From: Rhabditophanes sp. KR3021
Taxonomy: Eukaryota; Nematoda; Chromadorea; Rhabditida; Alloionematidae
Direction of reading: 5' to 3'
Assembly: GCA_963281155.1 (NCBI GenBank)
Contig: CAUJLY010000001.1
Location: 1,178,001-1,242,000, forward strand
Length of the DNA stretch: 64,000 nt
The translations under genes were made by a program, and so were the position numbers. This document shows, piece by piece, positions 45,073 to 56,708 of the stretch. Position 1 is the stretch's first letter; every line of letters begins with the position of its first letter. Under the pieces are notes generated by a model. The model searched no databases and was not told the DNA's origin. It saw nothing but the letters and a program-made list of their open reading frames with translations.

Positions 45073-47066
45073 CTAATCTAATGTATTATATTTGGATCTC
45101 TTTCTCCAAAAACATAGATAATACAAAATAGCATTTGGAATGACGACGAAACCTGCAAATACCCCAATTATTAAATAAAACAATCCGCTATCGATGGTTG
45201 CTTCTTCGATTGTTGTTGTTTTTATAGGATCAGGTGAAAAAATAGTTTTGTAAGTTTTATAAAAGTTAGTTATAATTTGCTGATCATGATTTGGCTGATA
45301 TGTTCCTGCTTGGACGAGTAATTTATTAAAGAAATAATTCACTGTATCGTTTTTGTAGTAATTTTTCATTCCGGGCATTTTGAGATTTTCATCAAAGTTA
45401 ATTGGGAAGTAATTATTTAGTTTGGGGTCAAATTGATCAAACTTATATAAATCTGTAGTTGGATTTCCCGTCTTAATAAAATTTACAAAGGGAGCGATAT
45501 AAAGTCTTCTAATTTGATAATCTCTTTCCACAAAAATGCCTTTATGATTGCCTAAAGATTAGCATGCATATAAATTAATTTTGAAATGAACAAAAATTTA
45601 CCTAAAAAATAAATACAGTCCATGACATGAGCAGGTCTATCTTCTGGAAGAATGTCAGAACCTTCTGTCGTAATAAAGGAATCCCCCATAACAGGATACT
45701 CAAAATTATAAAAAAAGGCAGGAGCTCCTGTAGAAACAGCATTCTTAACATCTCTGAGAGCAGGAATAAAATATTTCATTTCATCAATTATAAGCTTTGC
45801 GCGATATAAATCATTCTTATGATCTGCAATGCATAATTCAATTGCTAGAGTTTGATTTTCAAACATCATTTCAAGTAATGAAAATTCACAATAAAACGCT
45901 AGAGCTTTCATATCAGTGTATTTAGTTCCATTTTGGTATGTCTTGACGACCGCTTTACTTAATGACAGTTCGTGTTCAGTTGTTCCGCCCATAAACGGAA
46001 TAGGGGGCAATTCAGCAGCAAGCAAATCAACATCCTTCTCAAAAAATGAATTGATTCCGTAATCTTGATTCACTCCTGCTATCACATATAATCTGTCTTC
46101 GACAGCTCTTTGGGAATCTGCTAAAAATCTTGGCGGGAGTCCTTTTAGACATAAAATAACTTTCTCAACTTCCTCGATTAAATTCCAGTTAGTCAAAGTT
46201 GTAGCACATCCAGCTTCTATACTGATAAATCTAGACGTTTCTTCATCTTTATTATTAGTAGTTGATACGAGCCTGGAACCTGAAAGCTGCAAAAATTGGC
46301 TAAATAAACCTTTTGATTTAGATGACAAATAAATATAATGAGCCATGTCTGCCCCAGATGAATATCCAGACAAAGTAACTTTCTTCGGATCACCACCAAA
46401 ATGATCAATTTCTCGTTGGACCCATTTCAATGCAAATACCACATCGAATAAAGCCAAATTTTGATTTATTGATAAATCTAGCCTTGGATTTAAATTTAGA
46501 TAACCAAAAACTCCTAATCTGTAATCAACTGTTACGACAATTATATTCGTGTCTTCATTAGCAAAGTTATCTATAATAGTCTCTTCGTCGAATGAATTAG
46601 CTGAATAGGCTAAGTTTCTGCCACCATGAATAAAAAATAAAACACTGCAATTTTTGTTGACGATACACGTTTTACTTGTGTAGACATTTAAATTGAGACA
46701 ATCTTCAACTGTGTGTATGGAGTCACCAGGCTTAGAAAAGGCAGAGTTGTGTAAGCAGCCTTGTTTAAAGTCAGTACTTTTTAAAATACCTTCCCATGGC
46801 TTGACTAATTTTGGTAAATTAAATCTGTCAATATCTGAAATTCCTTGTGCAAATGGGATTCCTAGGAAGACAATACCCTGACGCTTATAATGTGAAACAA
46901 TAGACTTTCTTCCTTCTACAAAACCACCTCTAAATTTCAATTAAAACCAACAAATTTCTCATCCAACTTACTCTAATTTCTTCACAACCAAATTGTCAAC
47001 ATTCTCCTCATCAATCCCACTACCCAAAACAGTCGAACACAATAAAAATACAACAAATTTAACCAT
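45073..47066 (-). CDS. Membrane-anchored type-B carboxylesterase
   Basis: Exons 47066-46972, 46929-45602 and 45551-45073, all in phase; 633 residues. The ATG at 47066 gives the signal peptide MVKFVVFLFLCSTVLG. The alpha/beta-hydrolase core has the oxyanion-hole motif HGGRN, the nucleophile elbow GYSSG (active Ser), an acidic candidate in GGTTEHE and the catalytic His in PAHVMDCIYFLG, so the triad looks complete. Paired Cys such as CLNLNVY fit the family. Near the C-terminus lies a transmembrane span (GLFYLIIGVFAGFVVIPNAI) and a short basic tail, making it a type I membrane esterase and not a soluble gut enzyme. Substrate unknown. It is not an acetylcholinesterase or neuroligin by any obvious feature. 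Confidence 0.9.
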
Positions 47067-47590
47067 AACCAAAAATAAGTAAATATTGCCAATTCAAATT
47101 AATTTATACTTCGCTATCAAGACTATTCTCGTTCATTATATTTCTTATCACTTAAATTCGAGATAAATAAATGTACTTTTGTGAAAATAATATTTTTGCT
47201 ATCAAGAAACATTTCATTATCAGTTTTTTGTTGTCTGCGAATTTTTATTAATTTTCATTCGAGAAGATACATGTCGTTTGGCGATGAGTCATGTCAATCC
47301 AAGTCTGTTCATCTTTATATTATAGACGTAATAAATTGGTGGTCGACACTTTGATTCTCCTGCAAAACAAGACCTTACGCGAAACCCTCCTGCAAAACAT
47401 CTGCTGTTATTAAAATGTTGGTATGTAATTGGGGATGATGATGTCGTCAACAAGACACTACTTAGTTTCATACAAAAGAACTAAGTTCTTACTTCTTAAG
47501 TTGACCTGGACTCTCTCCTATTGATTTGCCAAGGCATCATCTTAGTAAGTAGGTCAAATCTTACACATGCTACTATCTTCTTGAGGATCC
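47067..47590. other. Intergenic between divergent genes (esterase - and orphan +)
   Basis: Shared upstream region of two divergently transcribed genes. A 60-codon minus-strand ORF (47471-47289) with repeated CFAG is present but not supported as a gene. The TATA element of the plus-strand gene begins at 47591. Confidence 0.4.
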
Positions 47591-47599
47591 TATATAAAA
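47591..47599 (+). promoter_or_regulatory. TATA box of the 810-residue orphan gene
   Basis: TATATAAAA 50 bp upstream of the ATG at 47641, leaving room for a start site about 30 bp downstream and a very short leader. It is the clearest core promoter in the window. Confidence 0.6.
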
Positions 47600-47640
47600 G
47601 TCAGTCTACAACAAGTTTACTCATTTTATTGTTGTGCATT

Positions 47641-50115
47641 ATGGCTTCTCGTACTACTTCTGCAGACGATATTTCTATTGGTTATCCTCATAGTGAGACA
47701 GAAGTCCTTTCTTTGGATAATGAAGATGATTTAATTTCTTTGGATAATGAAGATGATTTAATTTCTTTGGATAATGAAGATGATTTAACTTCTTTGGATA
47801 ATGATGCTGATTTAATTTTCTTGGATAATGGAGCTGATTTAATTTCTTTGGATAATGATGCTGATTTAATGTATACGGAGGCTGAGTTTGTTTTGATACA
47901 AACTGAAAAAGATTTGGCTGATAAAGCTAAGAAGAACAGAAATCCATTTTTGAAAGATAAAGTTGCGGATTTAATTGAATGTAAAATTAAGACCTCGGAA
48001 CATAATCACGATGCTTCACGGTCTACGATCCCGAGTATTATGGATGATGATACTAAAAACATTCAAATTGCTCAATATGAAAAAGCTGATGCCGATCCTG
48101 ATATCGAAGGTATTCTTGAACGTTTTAGAAAAGCTGATTCTGATCGATGTAGTAAAACTAATCTCAAAGGTTTTAAATATAGCCATGATTTGTGTATGAA
48201 ATCTGTTAGTAAGGAGACACAAAATGATATGGACAATTCTTCATTTCAGAAAGCATCTGAAATTGTTAAGGATGTAAATCAGAATTTTAATGCTTTTGAT
48301 GGAAATCAAGAGATTGAAGCCGAGCATGCCAAAGTTTCTGATTTTGACGCATATGATTTTCCTGACAAACAGTTTATTTTGGGAGAGTTAGCACTAAGTG
48401 ACGATAGAAGCCGTCACATTGATAAAATTCTTGAGAAGTATGAAATGATGCTATTTAAGGTGAAATTACTTTTTTTCCGTAACCAAAAGAAAGACAAAAA
48501 AACTAATTTGGAAATGTCATCTGAAAATAAATGCATGCCTACTCTTCTTTTGGAGAGCTTTATACGAATTTTGAAATCTGGAAAAGAATCTGAAGCTATA
48601 TATCAAATGAATATTAGATACATTATTGACGTGCCTACATCTCCTATTTGGTCAAAGCCCTGTAATGGTAATCTCGTGCATAATTTATTTATGAAAATAG
48701 ATAAGATTATGGACATGACAAAGAATAGTCCATTTAGGGCTATATTTTATGAGACGCTTGATGATTTGACTAAGATGGTGGAATCGAAGCAACTTGATTA
48801 TAGTGGCTTTATAAAGAAAAAAAAGGAACTGCTTTTTGCTGGGAAGAAGTCTGATCCTTTGATTTACGAGAAAGTGGTTAAAAACTTACATTTCTCAGCT
48901 GAGGATTTCAAATGTTTCGATGAACCAGGTTATATTTTGCATGCTTCAAATGCCTTTGATTACATTATGTTCTTCTTCGTTTACGATGGAGAGTATTATT
49001 TGGAAAAACCATTTTTTGAAAATGTAACCTTTTTTAGTAAAGTTCTTAAAGCACCTATTGTTAAAGATGGAGACCTTAACGTTGCTACTCAAAATAATAT
49101 GAATAGAAGTGATTTTTTGTGTGATTTATATCGTAATAATTTTACAGAAATAAGTAAAGTTAGAGATTATCCTAACGAGGAAGTTTATAACGTTTTTATA
49201 AAATTAGTCCAAAATAGTGGATATGTCGCTGAGTCAGTTAAATACGTTCAAATGGAATTTACATCTTCTCTAACCGAAATTGCTCCAGTTGAAATCGAAT
49301 CTGCTCCACTTAAACTTACTCCAAAATCTAAGCCTATGGATGATAAAATTCCTGCTGGACCATTTCCAAGAGCAAATAAATTTAAAAAAGCTAAAAAATT
49401 TAGAACGTTCTCTCCATCTCAACATACAAAACCTAAAACTACAAGATTCCAAGTCAACAAGGTTCCTGACACTAAGGTTATTAAAAACGTTAAAAAAGAG
49501 ATAATCTACGTTGGGCGTGTATCATTCTTTTATAATTACCCAATTTATTACGAAAAAATTATTTTTAATGATAAGAAGAATAAGTTTTATCTTGATCCAG
49601 TAAGTTAAAGTAATTCAGTTTTTATATAACAAATGTTGTAGGAACTTCACAGTTGTACGGCCGAAGAACTCCTTGAAAACGTTAGATTCCATGATTGCGC
49701 CCCTAAGATTTTGGTAATTTGTACAAGTCAAGCAGATGAATTTGGTGTGTATGAAAAGTTCGTAAAATTGCACAAACGTTTGAATATCGTGATTGGCGGT
49801 AATATTTCAAAATTAAATCATGTTTTTCCACAAATTTTGGCTCTGAAAGAACATTACACTTCAGTCGAATTTGGTTACAAAACTAAAGAACAACTTCAAT
49901 TTGCAAATGAACGTTTAAAGAATATTGCTCCCGTCAAAGTGTACCCCACACTACAACTTGTTGACTCTTTTGCTAGTTCATTACCTATGATTTGGGTGGC
50001 AATAAAAAATTTCAAGAAAACTATCTTACCGAATATGTCCTTTACAAGGAGGAAAATGTTGAATTTGGGTTACGACCGTTGTAGTTATGCTAAAATTTGG
50101 AGTCATCATCAGTAA
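47641..50115 (+). CDS. Large orphan protein with acidic decapeptide repeats
   Basis: Exons 47641-49599 and 49642-50115 join in phase 0 across a 42-bp GTAAGT...TTGTAG intron; 810 residues. The ATG at 47641 follows a TATA box; upstream in-frame sequence has no better ATG. Residues about 20-80 are six tandem copies of a 10-residue acidic repeat (SLDNEDDLI and variants). Then come a charged low-complexity part, a helical region (about 250-540) and a basic Pro/Lys linker (PFPRANKFKKAKKFR). The final 180 or so residues look globular: GRVSFFYNYPIYYEKIIF, then PKILVICTSQADEFGVYEKF and VKVYPTLQLVD, with an alternating beta/alpha pattern. No signal peptide or membrane span. I recognise no family. Confidence 0.75.
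47695..47872 (+). repeat. In-frame 30-bp tandem repeat (six copies)
   Basis: Six 30-bp units of the form TCTTTGGATAATGAAGATGATTTAAT encode an acidic decapeptide. The first three copies are nearly identical in DNA and the later ones carry GAT-GCT (DAD) changes. This suggests recent expansion at the 5' side. Confidence 0.85.
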
Positions 50116-50484
50116 CTTCACAGAAAGTTAACTAATATATTGTTATCCTTGTCAAAATAATAGTTTTTGAATTAATTTTTTATAAAAGGAATATTATCAT
50201 AAAGTATTAACAATTGTAATTATAAAATGGATAATTGAAAAAGCAAAAAACTTTAACCTCTGACACTAATTCAGCTCTTACTTTTGTTATAAACCTATAA
50301 TAAAATCTCAGAACTGTTCGAAATAATATAAGGCAAATGGACATTGAGAATATTCCAACTTCTTGACTTTATCTAGACAACTGAACTATGTCCTTCTGTT
50401 TTTTGCAATCATTTTGGAGCATTAATGCAAGTCATTTTTTTCGGTTCAAAGCTGAAATAAATTATAGATGAAAAACCATCAAAT
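50116..50484. other. Intergenic, possible further BTB-gene debris
   Basis: 3' flank of the orphan gene. On the minus strand, 50455-50340 may carry more of the decayed BTB gene (FEPKKMTCINAPK then a stop). Otherwise AT-rich with nothing supported. Confidence 0.35.
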
Positions 50485-50634
50485 TTAAGATACACATGTT
50501 ATATACTTAGTAAACAAATTATATACAAATTTGCTATGTCCAGCCAAAGCCATTCTTGAAACTTTCATAATGCCATCACTAAACTCCAATTCCGCATCAT
50601 TGGCGAGATTTGATTTAAACAAGTCAGGGAAGTA
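50485..50634 (-). pseudogene. BTB/POZ domain remnant
   Basis: A 49-codon open stretch reads NLANDAELEFSDGIMKVSRM then ALAGHSKFVYNLF, the characteristic start of a BTB domain (D-x-x-L-x-x-x-D ... HR-x-x-LA-x-x-S-x-x-F-x-x-x-F). The usual His before the LA.S motif is replaced (VSRMALAGHS). A stop lies directly upstream and there is no start codon. Downstream frames break within 50 codons. Nematode genomes have many BTB (bath/math) genes, and this looks like a dead fragment of one. Confidence 0.5.
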
Positions 50635-50956
50635 TTACAAATTCATGTGTTAGTATTGTATTTTGTGCAAAATAACTTTAAAAAGTCACCAACGGAATGA
50701 ATCAATTGAAGAATTTATTCAAATTATATATAAAAAGACGTCAAACATCAATTTTATCAATATTTATTTCATAACATATTAGGCTGTCGACTTCTAATCG
50801 TTTGCAATAATTCATTTGGCAAAGGTCAGCAATAAACAAATTAAAGACACTTGCTACCACAGATCTCCCGAAAAGAAATAGTTTCATGAGCCAAGCGTGC
50901 TTTTACACCACTAAATTAAATTAGTAACCACTTATTGCAATTTATTCAATTAAACT

Positions 50957-51393
50957 ATGCCATTCCAATACTTAGATGTAGAAGGCCATGAGGCTCTAAC
51001 CAAATTGGTGGCAACTCAACTTGAAGCTCAAAAGCGTGTATTCGTCCTATTCTTTGGGTCCTTAAATGAAGAAGACGTTTCCTGGTGTCCTGATTGCGTT
51101 GATTGTAAGTTAACCGATCGATTTTATAAAACTGATTGCATTTTTTAGGTGATTCCGTTGTAGATGAATGCATAAAGACGACTTTAAGTGAGGTAAATGA
51201 TATTACTCTGATCAAGTGTTATGTTGGGCAAAAAGAATGCTGGCGAGATGAAAAGTGTTTATTTAGAACCGACGAGGATTTTAAATTGACTTGCATTCCT
51301 ACTCTTGTGCAAATTGGAAACCGTGAAAAGAGACTCGAAGATCAAGAATGCCAAAATATTGTGCTTTTAAATAGTTTTTTCTTTGATAATTAG
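50957..51393 (+). CDS. TXNDC17-like thioredoxin (TRP14 family)
   Basis: Exons 50957-51104 and 51149-51393 join in phase 1 across a 44-bp intron; 130 residues, near the 123 of mammalian TXNDC17. The redox motif WCPDC is intact (SWCPDCVDC) and directly preceded by a FFGSLNEED loop typical of the family. The cis-Pro loop appears as CIPTLV. TRP14 enzymes are cytosolic thioredoxin-reductase substrates that reduce small disulfides and persulfides. Extra Cys close to the active site (VDC, DEC) and a KECWRDEKC pair are present. The gene converges on the HAD hydrolase gene 85 bp away. Confidence 0.92.
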
Positions 51394-51478
51394 TTTTGTG
51401 GGGAAAAACGATGTCAATACAAATAAATAACTTTTTTAATTATATCTCTTATTTATTCATGTCTATGAGTTTGTTTCT

Positions 51479-52096
51479 TTATAAAATACTTAATCCGAGA
51501 ATTTCTCCAATTTCATTAACAGCATTCTCACTATTTCCCCCATCAACATGTACAGCTCTAATTCCAAGAACTTCAGCTCCATCGCAGTTCATTTTTAGAT
51601 CATCGACAAATATGCATTCATTACCCTGCAGACCAAGTTTGTCTAAAGCCAATTGATAAATAGCTGCATCAGGTTTACGTAAACCAACTCTACATGATTC
51701 TACAACGACGTCAAACACACTTACATCAGACATTATAGTTGTACGTGTCTTTTCCTTGTCAATGAAGAAATTGTTAGTTAAAAGAGCAGTTTTGATGTTG
51801 TTAGTTTTGAGGACTTCGATACATTTTTCAAAATTTGCGTCTCTTATTAATGATTTAATTAGATCATCAGTATTGCCCCCGGCAAAGAATTTATGAACCT
51901 GAGAGTCTTTGTCTGATGAAGAAATGATGTCTTCAATGCTGATAGCACCAATATCAAGTTGTTTTAATTCTTCTGGAACATTTTGAGCTGAAATAGAATG
52001 AACCGCTTTTTGTACTTTGGCGTCTGGATATACTAGAATAACTCCACCCATATCAAAAATACAAGCCTTAATACTTTTATCAATTGAAACAACCAT
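51479..52096 (-). CDS. HAD-superfamily hydrolase (ACAD10/epoxide-hydrolase N-domain-like)
   Basis: Single exon, ATG at 52096, 205 residues. HAD motif I is FDMGGVIL, motif II LLTNN, motif III Lys in LRKPD and motif IV FVDD (FVDDLKMN). The cap is the small helical type placed between motifs I and II. Motif I has Gly in place of the second Asp (DMGG, not DxD); this is usual for the ACAD10/HAD-like subgroup, where phosphatase activity is doubtful. Cytosolic, no targeting signal. Likely a phosphatase- or dehalogenase-fold enzyme of unknown substrate. Confidence 0.9.
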   Translation of the reverse strand: MVVSIDKSIKACIFDMGGVILVYPDAKVQKAVHSISAQNVPEELKQLDIGAISIEDIISSSDKDSQVHKFFAGGNTDDLIKSLIRDANFEKCIEVLKTNNIKTALLTNNFFIDKEKTRTTIMSDVSVFDVVVESCRVGLRKPDAAIYQLALDKLGLQGNECIFVDDLKMNCDGAEVLGIRAVHVDGGNSENAVNEIGEILGLSIL

Positions 52097-52373
52097 TGTC
52101 AAGCAAACTTTAGATGAAATAGTGATTCAAATGTGGAAAGTTTCCTTTTTATACTTATAATTGAAGCAGGTCATGCATGTATGAATCAGCACCGAGTAGT
52201 TTTTAGTAAATGTACACGCCATCACGATAGTTATTGCAAAATCACTTTATGTTGCGGACAATGTCTAACACTAATACACAAATCGACTCAAACTATTAAC
52301 ATAATCTCCACAAAAAAGCATATACAAACACAAAAGACGCTTAATTTATTCTATACAAAATCCTTTTTCAATA

Positions 52374-53416
52374 TTACAAATAATTATTTTGTGAGCGTAT
52401 AAATATAATCGTCGCTTTCACTTTATTCCTCCTAAACAACCTTCTATAATCCAAACCATACAACTGATAAATTGATATAAAGGCCCCCAAAATGAAGTAT
52501 GATATAACTGAAATGATCACTTGTGCTCCAAGGAATCTGAAAAATTCATTTGCATCATGAATATTTGTTGTTATGATAAATACTAAAGGAATAAATAATG
52601 GAGCCATTCCGAAAATAAAAGGAACAAATACGGCAACTTTTATTTTAAAGATGGCATCTTTGAGTTGGTTTGATGTTTCGGTGCGACATTCTTTGATGGA
52701 CTTCTGTAGTTCAATGACTAAGTAATTGTACTTGAAGAAAATTGCATAACTTCCTAGGCAATTCATTATTCCTATATTTATTAATTCCATGATTATGAAA
52801 GGTGATGGGAAAGTTTTGTCGTAAACGACGACTGAGTAATTTGAATTATTAAATGGAGCCAAAACTTTTAAATCCTAAAACACCTAATTTATTAAAGAAC
52901 ATTAAAAGGTAACACTACATTAGGATAGTAATAAGCAATTTCATCTGGTGTTAGTGCGTAAAATGGTGCCGCTCCCATACTAATAACAGGTACGATAATT
53001 GCAAAAACAAAAATACCAATCTTTTCGTATCTAGGTATATAAGTTGATTCTTTCTTTAAAACAAAAACTGAATATCTCATTTGAACTGTCAATAGAATGA
53101 GTAACAATTCAATGTAAGCCGATAAGAAGGCATAAATTGTTAAAATATTTGTTAAATTTTTGCCGCCAATTTTGTGCACCAAGCCCCCAGAAACTGAACA
53201 AAGTAATGGAAAGACAAGTTTTGTTTTCATAAGAGTAGCTTGCATGAAACCATGGAATCCGTAGAATATTCGCATTACAAATGTTGCTTTTGTGATCCAT
53301 GAGCCTGATTTTGGAGGGACAAAGTAGATTAAACATGAAGTACCGAGGTTTACTATTAAACAGGTGTATCCTAAGACCACGAGAAGTTGGTCGTATATTT
53401 CCTCGTCAAATAACAT
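52374..53416 (-). CDS. Seven-transmembrane chemoreceptor (Str superfamily, Srh-like), paralogue of 54767-55886
   Basis: Exons 53416-52919 and 52874-52374 join in phase 0 across a 44-bp GTAGTG...TTTTAG intron; 332 residues. Seven hydrophobic spans. The protein aligns along its length with the receptor at 54767-55886: a Y-x-x-PK-x-x-x motif after span 1, F-P-hydrophobic then a GG pair in span 3, and the loop segment SVVVYD after the intron matching TLVIFD there. This layout fits the Srh/Str chemoreceptors of nematodes, but the subfamily is a pattern-level guess. The tail is short and basic. Expected in ciliated sensory neurons. Confidence 0.78.
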
Positions 53417-53979
53417 TAATAAAATTATGAGTTAAAAAATAAAGAAAAATATTAAAATTGGTTAGTAACTGTTTTGTGGTATGAGTTTGAGTCAATTAAC
53501 AATTTATTAAAATTATGGCGCACCAGTAGTAATGGCATTAATTAGAAATTAATGAGGCTTATTTTGTTCCACTTATACGTAATTTTTAAAATATGGCAGT
53601 AACGTTGGTATTTTATTTGATTAAAAATAAAGTTATTTTAAGAATGATTAAGTTTAACAGGTTTGTCAATTAATTACACGTTGAGAATTTTTTAGTGTTT
53701 AGAATGAACTTAAACTTAAAGTTCCATTCATTTTTGTTAAATAATTGTTTTTTCGTGAATTACAAAAAAATGTAAACATGTAATAAAAGCAATTAATTAG
53801 CACACCTTTCATACCTTACTTTAAAGCTAAAGGTTATCAAATCTCATTCAAAAAATCAAAGCAGATGGTCCCGTAAAGACAATTGGAACACCATTGGTTA
53901 CCAATTTCAAATGGTTATCTTAATATATTCAGTTACCTTTCCACATTCTGTAGTAAATTCCTGTAAATAATATTTAAAA
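53417..53979. other. Shared upstream region of a receptor (-) and MED22 (+)
   Basis: AT-rich, with no ORF or repeat I can support. It must contain both divergent promoters. Confidence 0.4.
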
Positions 53980-54499
53980 ATGCAGCCCTCCGGATCCTCT
54001 AATCTAACAGCCACTTCCCTTACCAACAAGTCGCATGCAAACAAAGCAATGACTATTCAGGAATACAAGGGTCGACTGAAGGATCTTATTAAGTCCATTA
54101 ATGACAACTTCGCCCAAATCCTTATGGCTGCAAAGGTAACTTATCATATAAGTGAACTAGTATCTCATCCATCTTTAGCCTACTCAATTCGATGAATCAA
54201 AAGACGCTAACAGACAAAAGCTTGCAGAAAGTGCTACCGACACAAATGAAATGGCCGTTAGAGCAGCAACTATCTTAAAATCTACAGATGGCCTATTTCG
54301 CCTCATCCAAGATATGAAAGAATTCTTGATTTTAAGGGACTTCAGCTTCCTGTCTGAAAGCGTCGAGAAAGCACAGATATCTAATTATGTTGCAGTAAGT
54401 AACGAAGTTCATTTGCGTGATGAGGCTATGCTTCTTCTTAATGGGATGATTGATGATATTGATAGCGAGATGAGAAATAATTTTGGGTTGACTATGTAA
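53980..54499 (+). CDS. mdt-22: Mediator complex subunit 22 (Surf5)
   Basis: Exons 53980-54135 and 54179-54499 in phase; 158 residues, the usual size for MED22. Family motifs are EYKGRLKDLIKSINDNFAQI and, after the intron, an Arg/Ala-rich helix (EMAVRAATILKSTDGLFRLI) leading to DLKEFLIL-like DMKEFLILRDF. It is a helical subunit of the Mediator head module that bridges activators to RNA polymerase II. It stands alone on the plus strand inside a group of minus-strand receptor genes. AATAAA at 54518-54523 is the likely poly(A) signal. Confidence 0.92.
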
Positions 54500-54517
54500 A
54501 TGACCTCATGCTTTGTG

Positions 54518-54523
54518 AATAAA
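54518..54523 (+). promoter_or_regulatory. mdt-22: Candidate poly(A) signal of MED22
   Basis: AATAAA 19 bp after the stop codon. Confidence 0.6.
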
Positions 54524-54766
54524 CTATTTTTTAAATTTTTTTGTCAATAATTTTTGATGCTCTGTTATGTTATTGCTCCTTTAATTAATAACTAAATGAC
54601 CTTGTAAACTTTTGAATTAAATCATTGAGACTTATCCTAATTGAAAAACATATATCTATCTAGGCTGGAGTTATTAATAAGGTTTATTTACATTATGGTA
54701 ATTGTAATGCCGTAATTTATAATAATGTTGAATTATGTACATAGTAATTTTGAGCGCGCTTTTTGA

Positions 54767-55886
54767 TTAAACGATTTTGGTATTTTCTTTTATTGCGTTG
54801 ATGTTTTTCGATACTCTTGACATAACATGACTTTTCGAAGAATTAATAACTTTGCCACCTCGTAACGTTTTTGTATTAAATACTTTAGGACTTCTCCGAA
54901 CTTGCATAAAAGTATAGATTGGCGAAAAAATAAAATAAGACAGCACAATTAATAAACAATTTGCTGTTAAGAAGTGGTAAATGATTGGTAAAATATCAAA
55001 ATAAGATAAGACGGCAGCCACGCAAAACGGAGCTAAAGCGAATGCCATGGGTAAAAAAATTAACCATTTTAAAGATCTCAGATTTTTTCTCATCTTCTCC
55101 GCTGTTTCAAATTTGGCACCTCGTACACATTCTCGTAACTCAATTTCCATAATAATGTAGTATACCAATCCAAAGAAAATCGTGTAAGTAGTAAGCAAGA
55201 CATGAATTATTATTGCAATACTGGCAATACTCCATGATTTTACATCGAATATTACCAAGGTGTAACCTTGCGATTCTTCGAAATGTATTATATCTAAGTT
55301 CTAGAATGAATAGAAAATGTTGATTTAATTTGTAAATGATTACTTACAGAAGAATAGATTCTTTTATAATCTTTATCGTTTAACGGTAACAGCCAGCCAA
55401 CTGCATATGTAATGAATGGGGCAATAATGGCATTGGATGAATAATTGATCCTTTCTTTTATGGGCATATGGTACATTGATGTGTGTCTGATAAATATATT
55501 ATACTTTGTTGTGTAGGCAAAGTGAAAGTAACAACAAATAAATTCAATCCCGAATAACGCTGTGAGAGCAATGTACGTACATGGCATAAGACCTCCGATG
55601 TAATGACATATGCCTTGAAATAAAAAAATGTAATAAAAAAAATTAACTAACCATTGCAACGAGCTCCAACGATAGGAAATAGAATCTTAACGCCACCTAA
55701 TGGACCAACTGTCAGCGGAATAACTAACTCAATTAACATCCCACACTTCAAGATCTTATAAAATTTATATCCTTCCCTCTTTGGCCCATAATAGTGAATC
55801 CATCCAAAAGTACATAAATACAATGTAATCGAAATCATAGACTCAATTTGTAGCAGCACATCGTAAGTAGTATCAAACATATTCAC
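54767..55886 (-). CDS. Seven-transmembrane chemoreceptor (Str superfamily, Srh-like)
   Basis: Exons 55886-55652, 55613-55348 and 55300-54767, phases consistent; 344 residues. Donor 1 is GTTAGT, less usual than the GTAAGT of donor 2. Seven hydrophobic spans, with YYGPKREG after span 1 and KILFPIVGARCNGICHYIGG around span 3, as in the paralogue at 52374-53416. The intron before NLDIIHF sits at the equivalent place in both genes. The C-tail is long and basic (RGGKVINSSKSH). Family assignment to the Str superfamily is by topology and overall look; a chemosensory role is inferred. Confidence 0.77.
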
Positions 55887-56708
55887 ATTAAACAGCGAAA
55901 TATGTGTCTTTAAAAATAAATTCTGTCTAAGGACGATTATTCAACCTGGCTTTCTTAAAATCTATTCGCATAATTTTTAATTAATTTAATTAAGTTTTTC
56001 TATGCATTTACGTTTAATTATATAGGAATAAGTAAATTATTTATGTTCTTTGAGTAAAATATTAGTTCCTTGAAAAGTGAGATTTCTTAGTAAATAAGGT
56101 TGTGGGATGTGGTGAGTCTAATTATATTTAATTGGAAAGCACTAAATCAGGAAACTTTTCGAGTATGTACTTAATAGAATCTTTAATCAATAATATTAAA
56201 CACAATAAATATATGTAGGACATATGTGGTTTAGTAATTGTACGTGCTAATCTCGTTATTTTTGATTCAAGTTTCTTTTTCGCAGTTTTGACTCAAGTTC
56301 ATTTCATTAACACTAAGATTACTGTAGAATAAAATACAAAGACGAAGATATCTATTTTTGTTTACAATAATACAAATATTTGAAGTTTTTGCGATACATA
56401 AAAATGAGTATTCTTTGCCTATATTCAAAGATATTTTGAACTACACATTTATGAACCTTAATATCAATTAATCGTATGCAGTAATTGCCTATAAACTTCA
56501 GCACAGAACTACATATTAATTTATAAAACTAATTTGTATGTACAAAGAATAAAAGCCGTACATAACAATATTTTTCATTAATACAATTTAAATCAAATGG
56601 TTTTATAATTTATTAATGAGGAAAATAAATGAACTAATACATAATGGTGAAAAATATTATTGAACTAAATATATGTACGTATCAAATACCGACCAATTTG
56701 TAGTTTAA
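55887..56708. other. Intergenic between two receptor genes, nothing seen
   Basis: Very AT-rich upstream region of the 54767-55886 receptor and 3' flank of the Srt receptor. No ORF, RNA gene or repeat found. Confidence 0.45.

Noticed and set aside
47289..47471. 60-codon minus-strand ORF; an alternative frame reads LVDDIII, like a reverse-transcriptase YVDD motif, with repeated TTTTGCAGGAG
   Set aside because: Only a few residues match and the flanks do not extend a polymerase domain in any frame; chance cannot be excluded.
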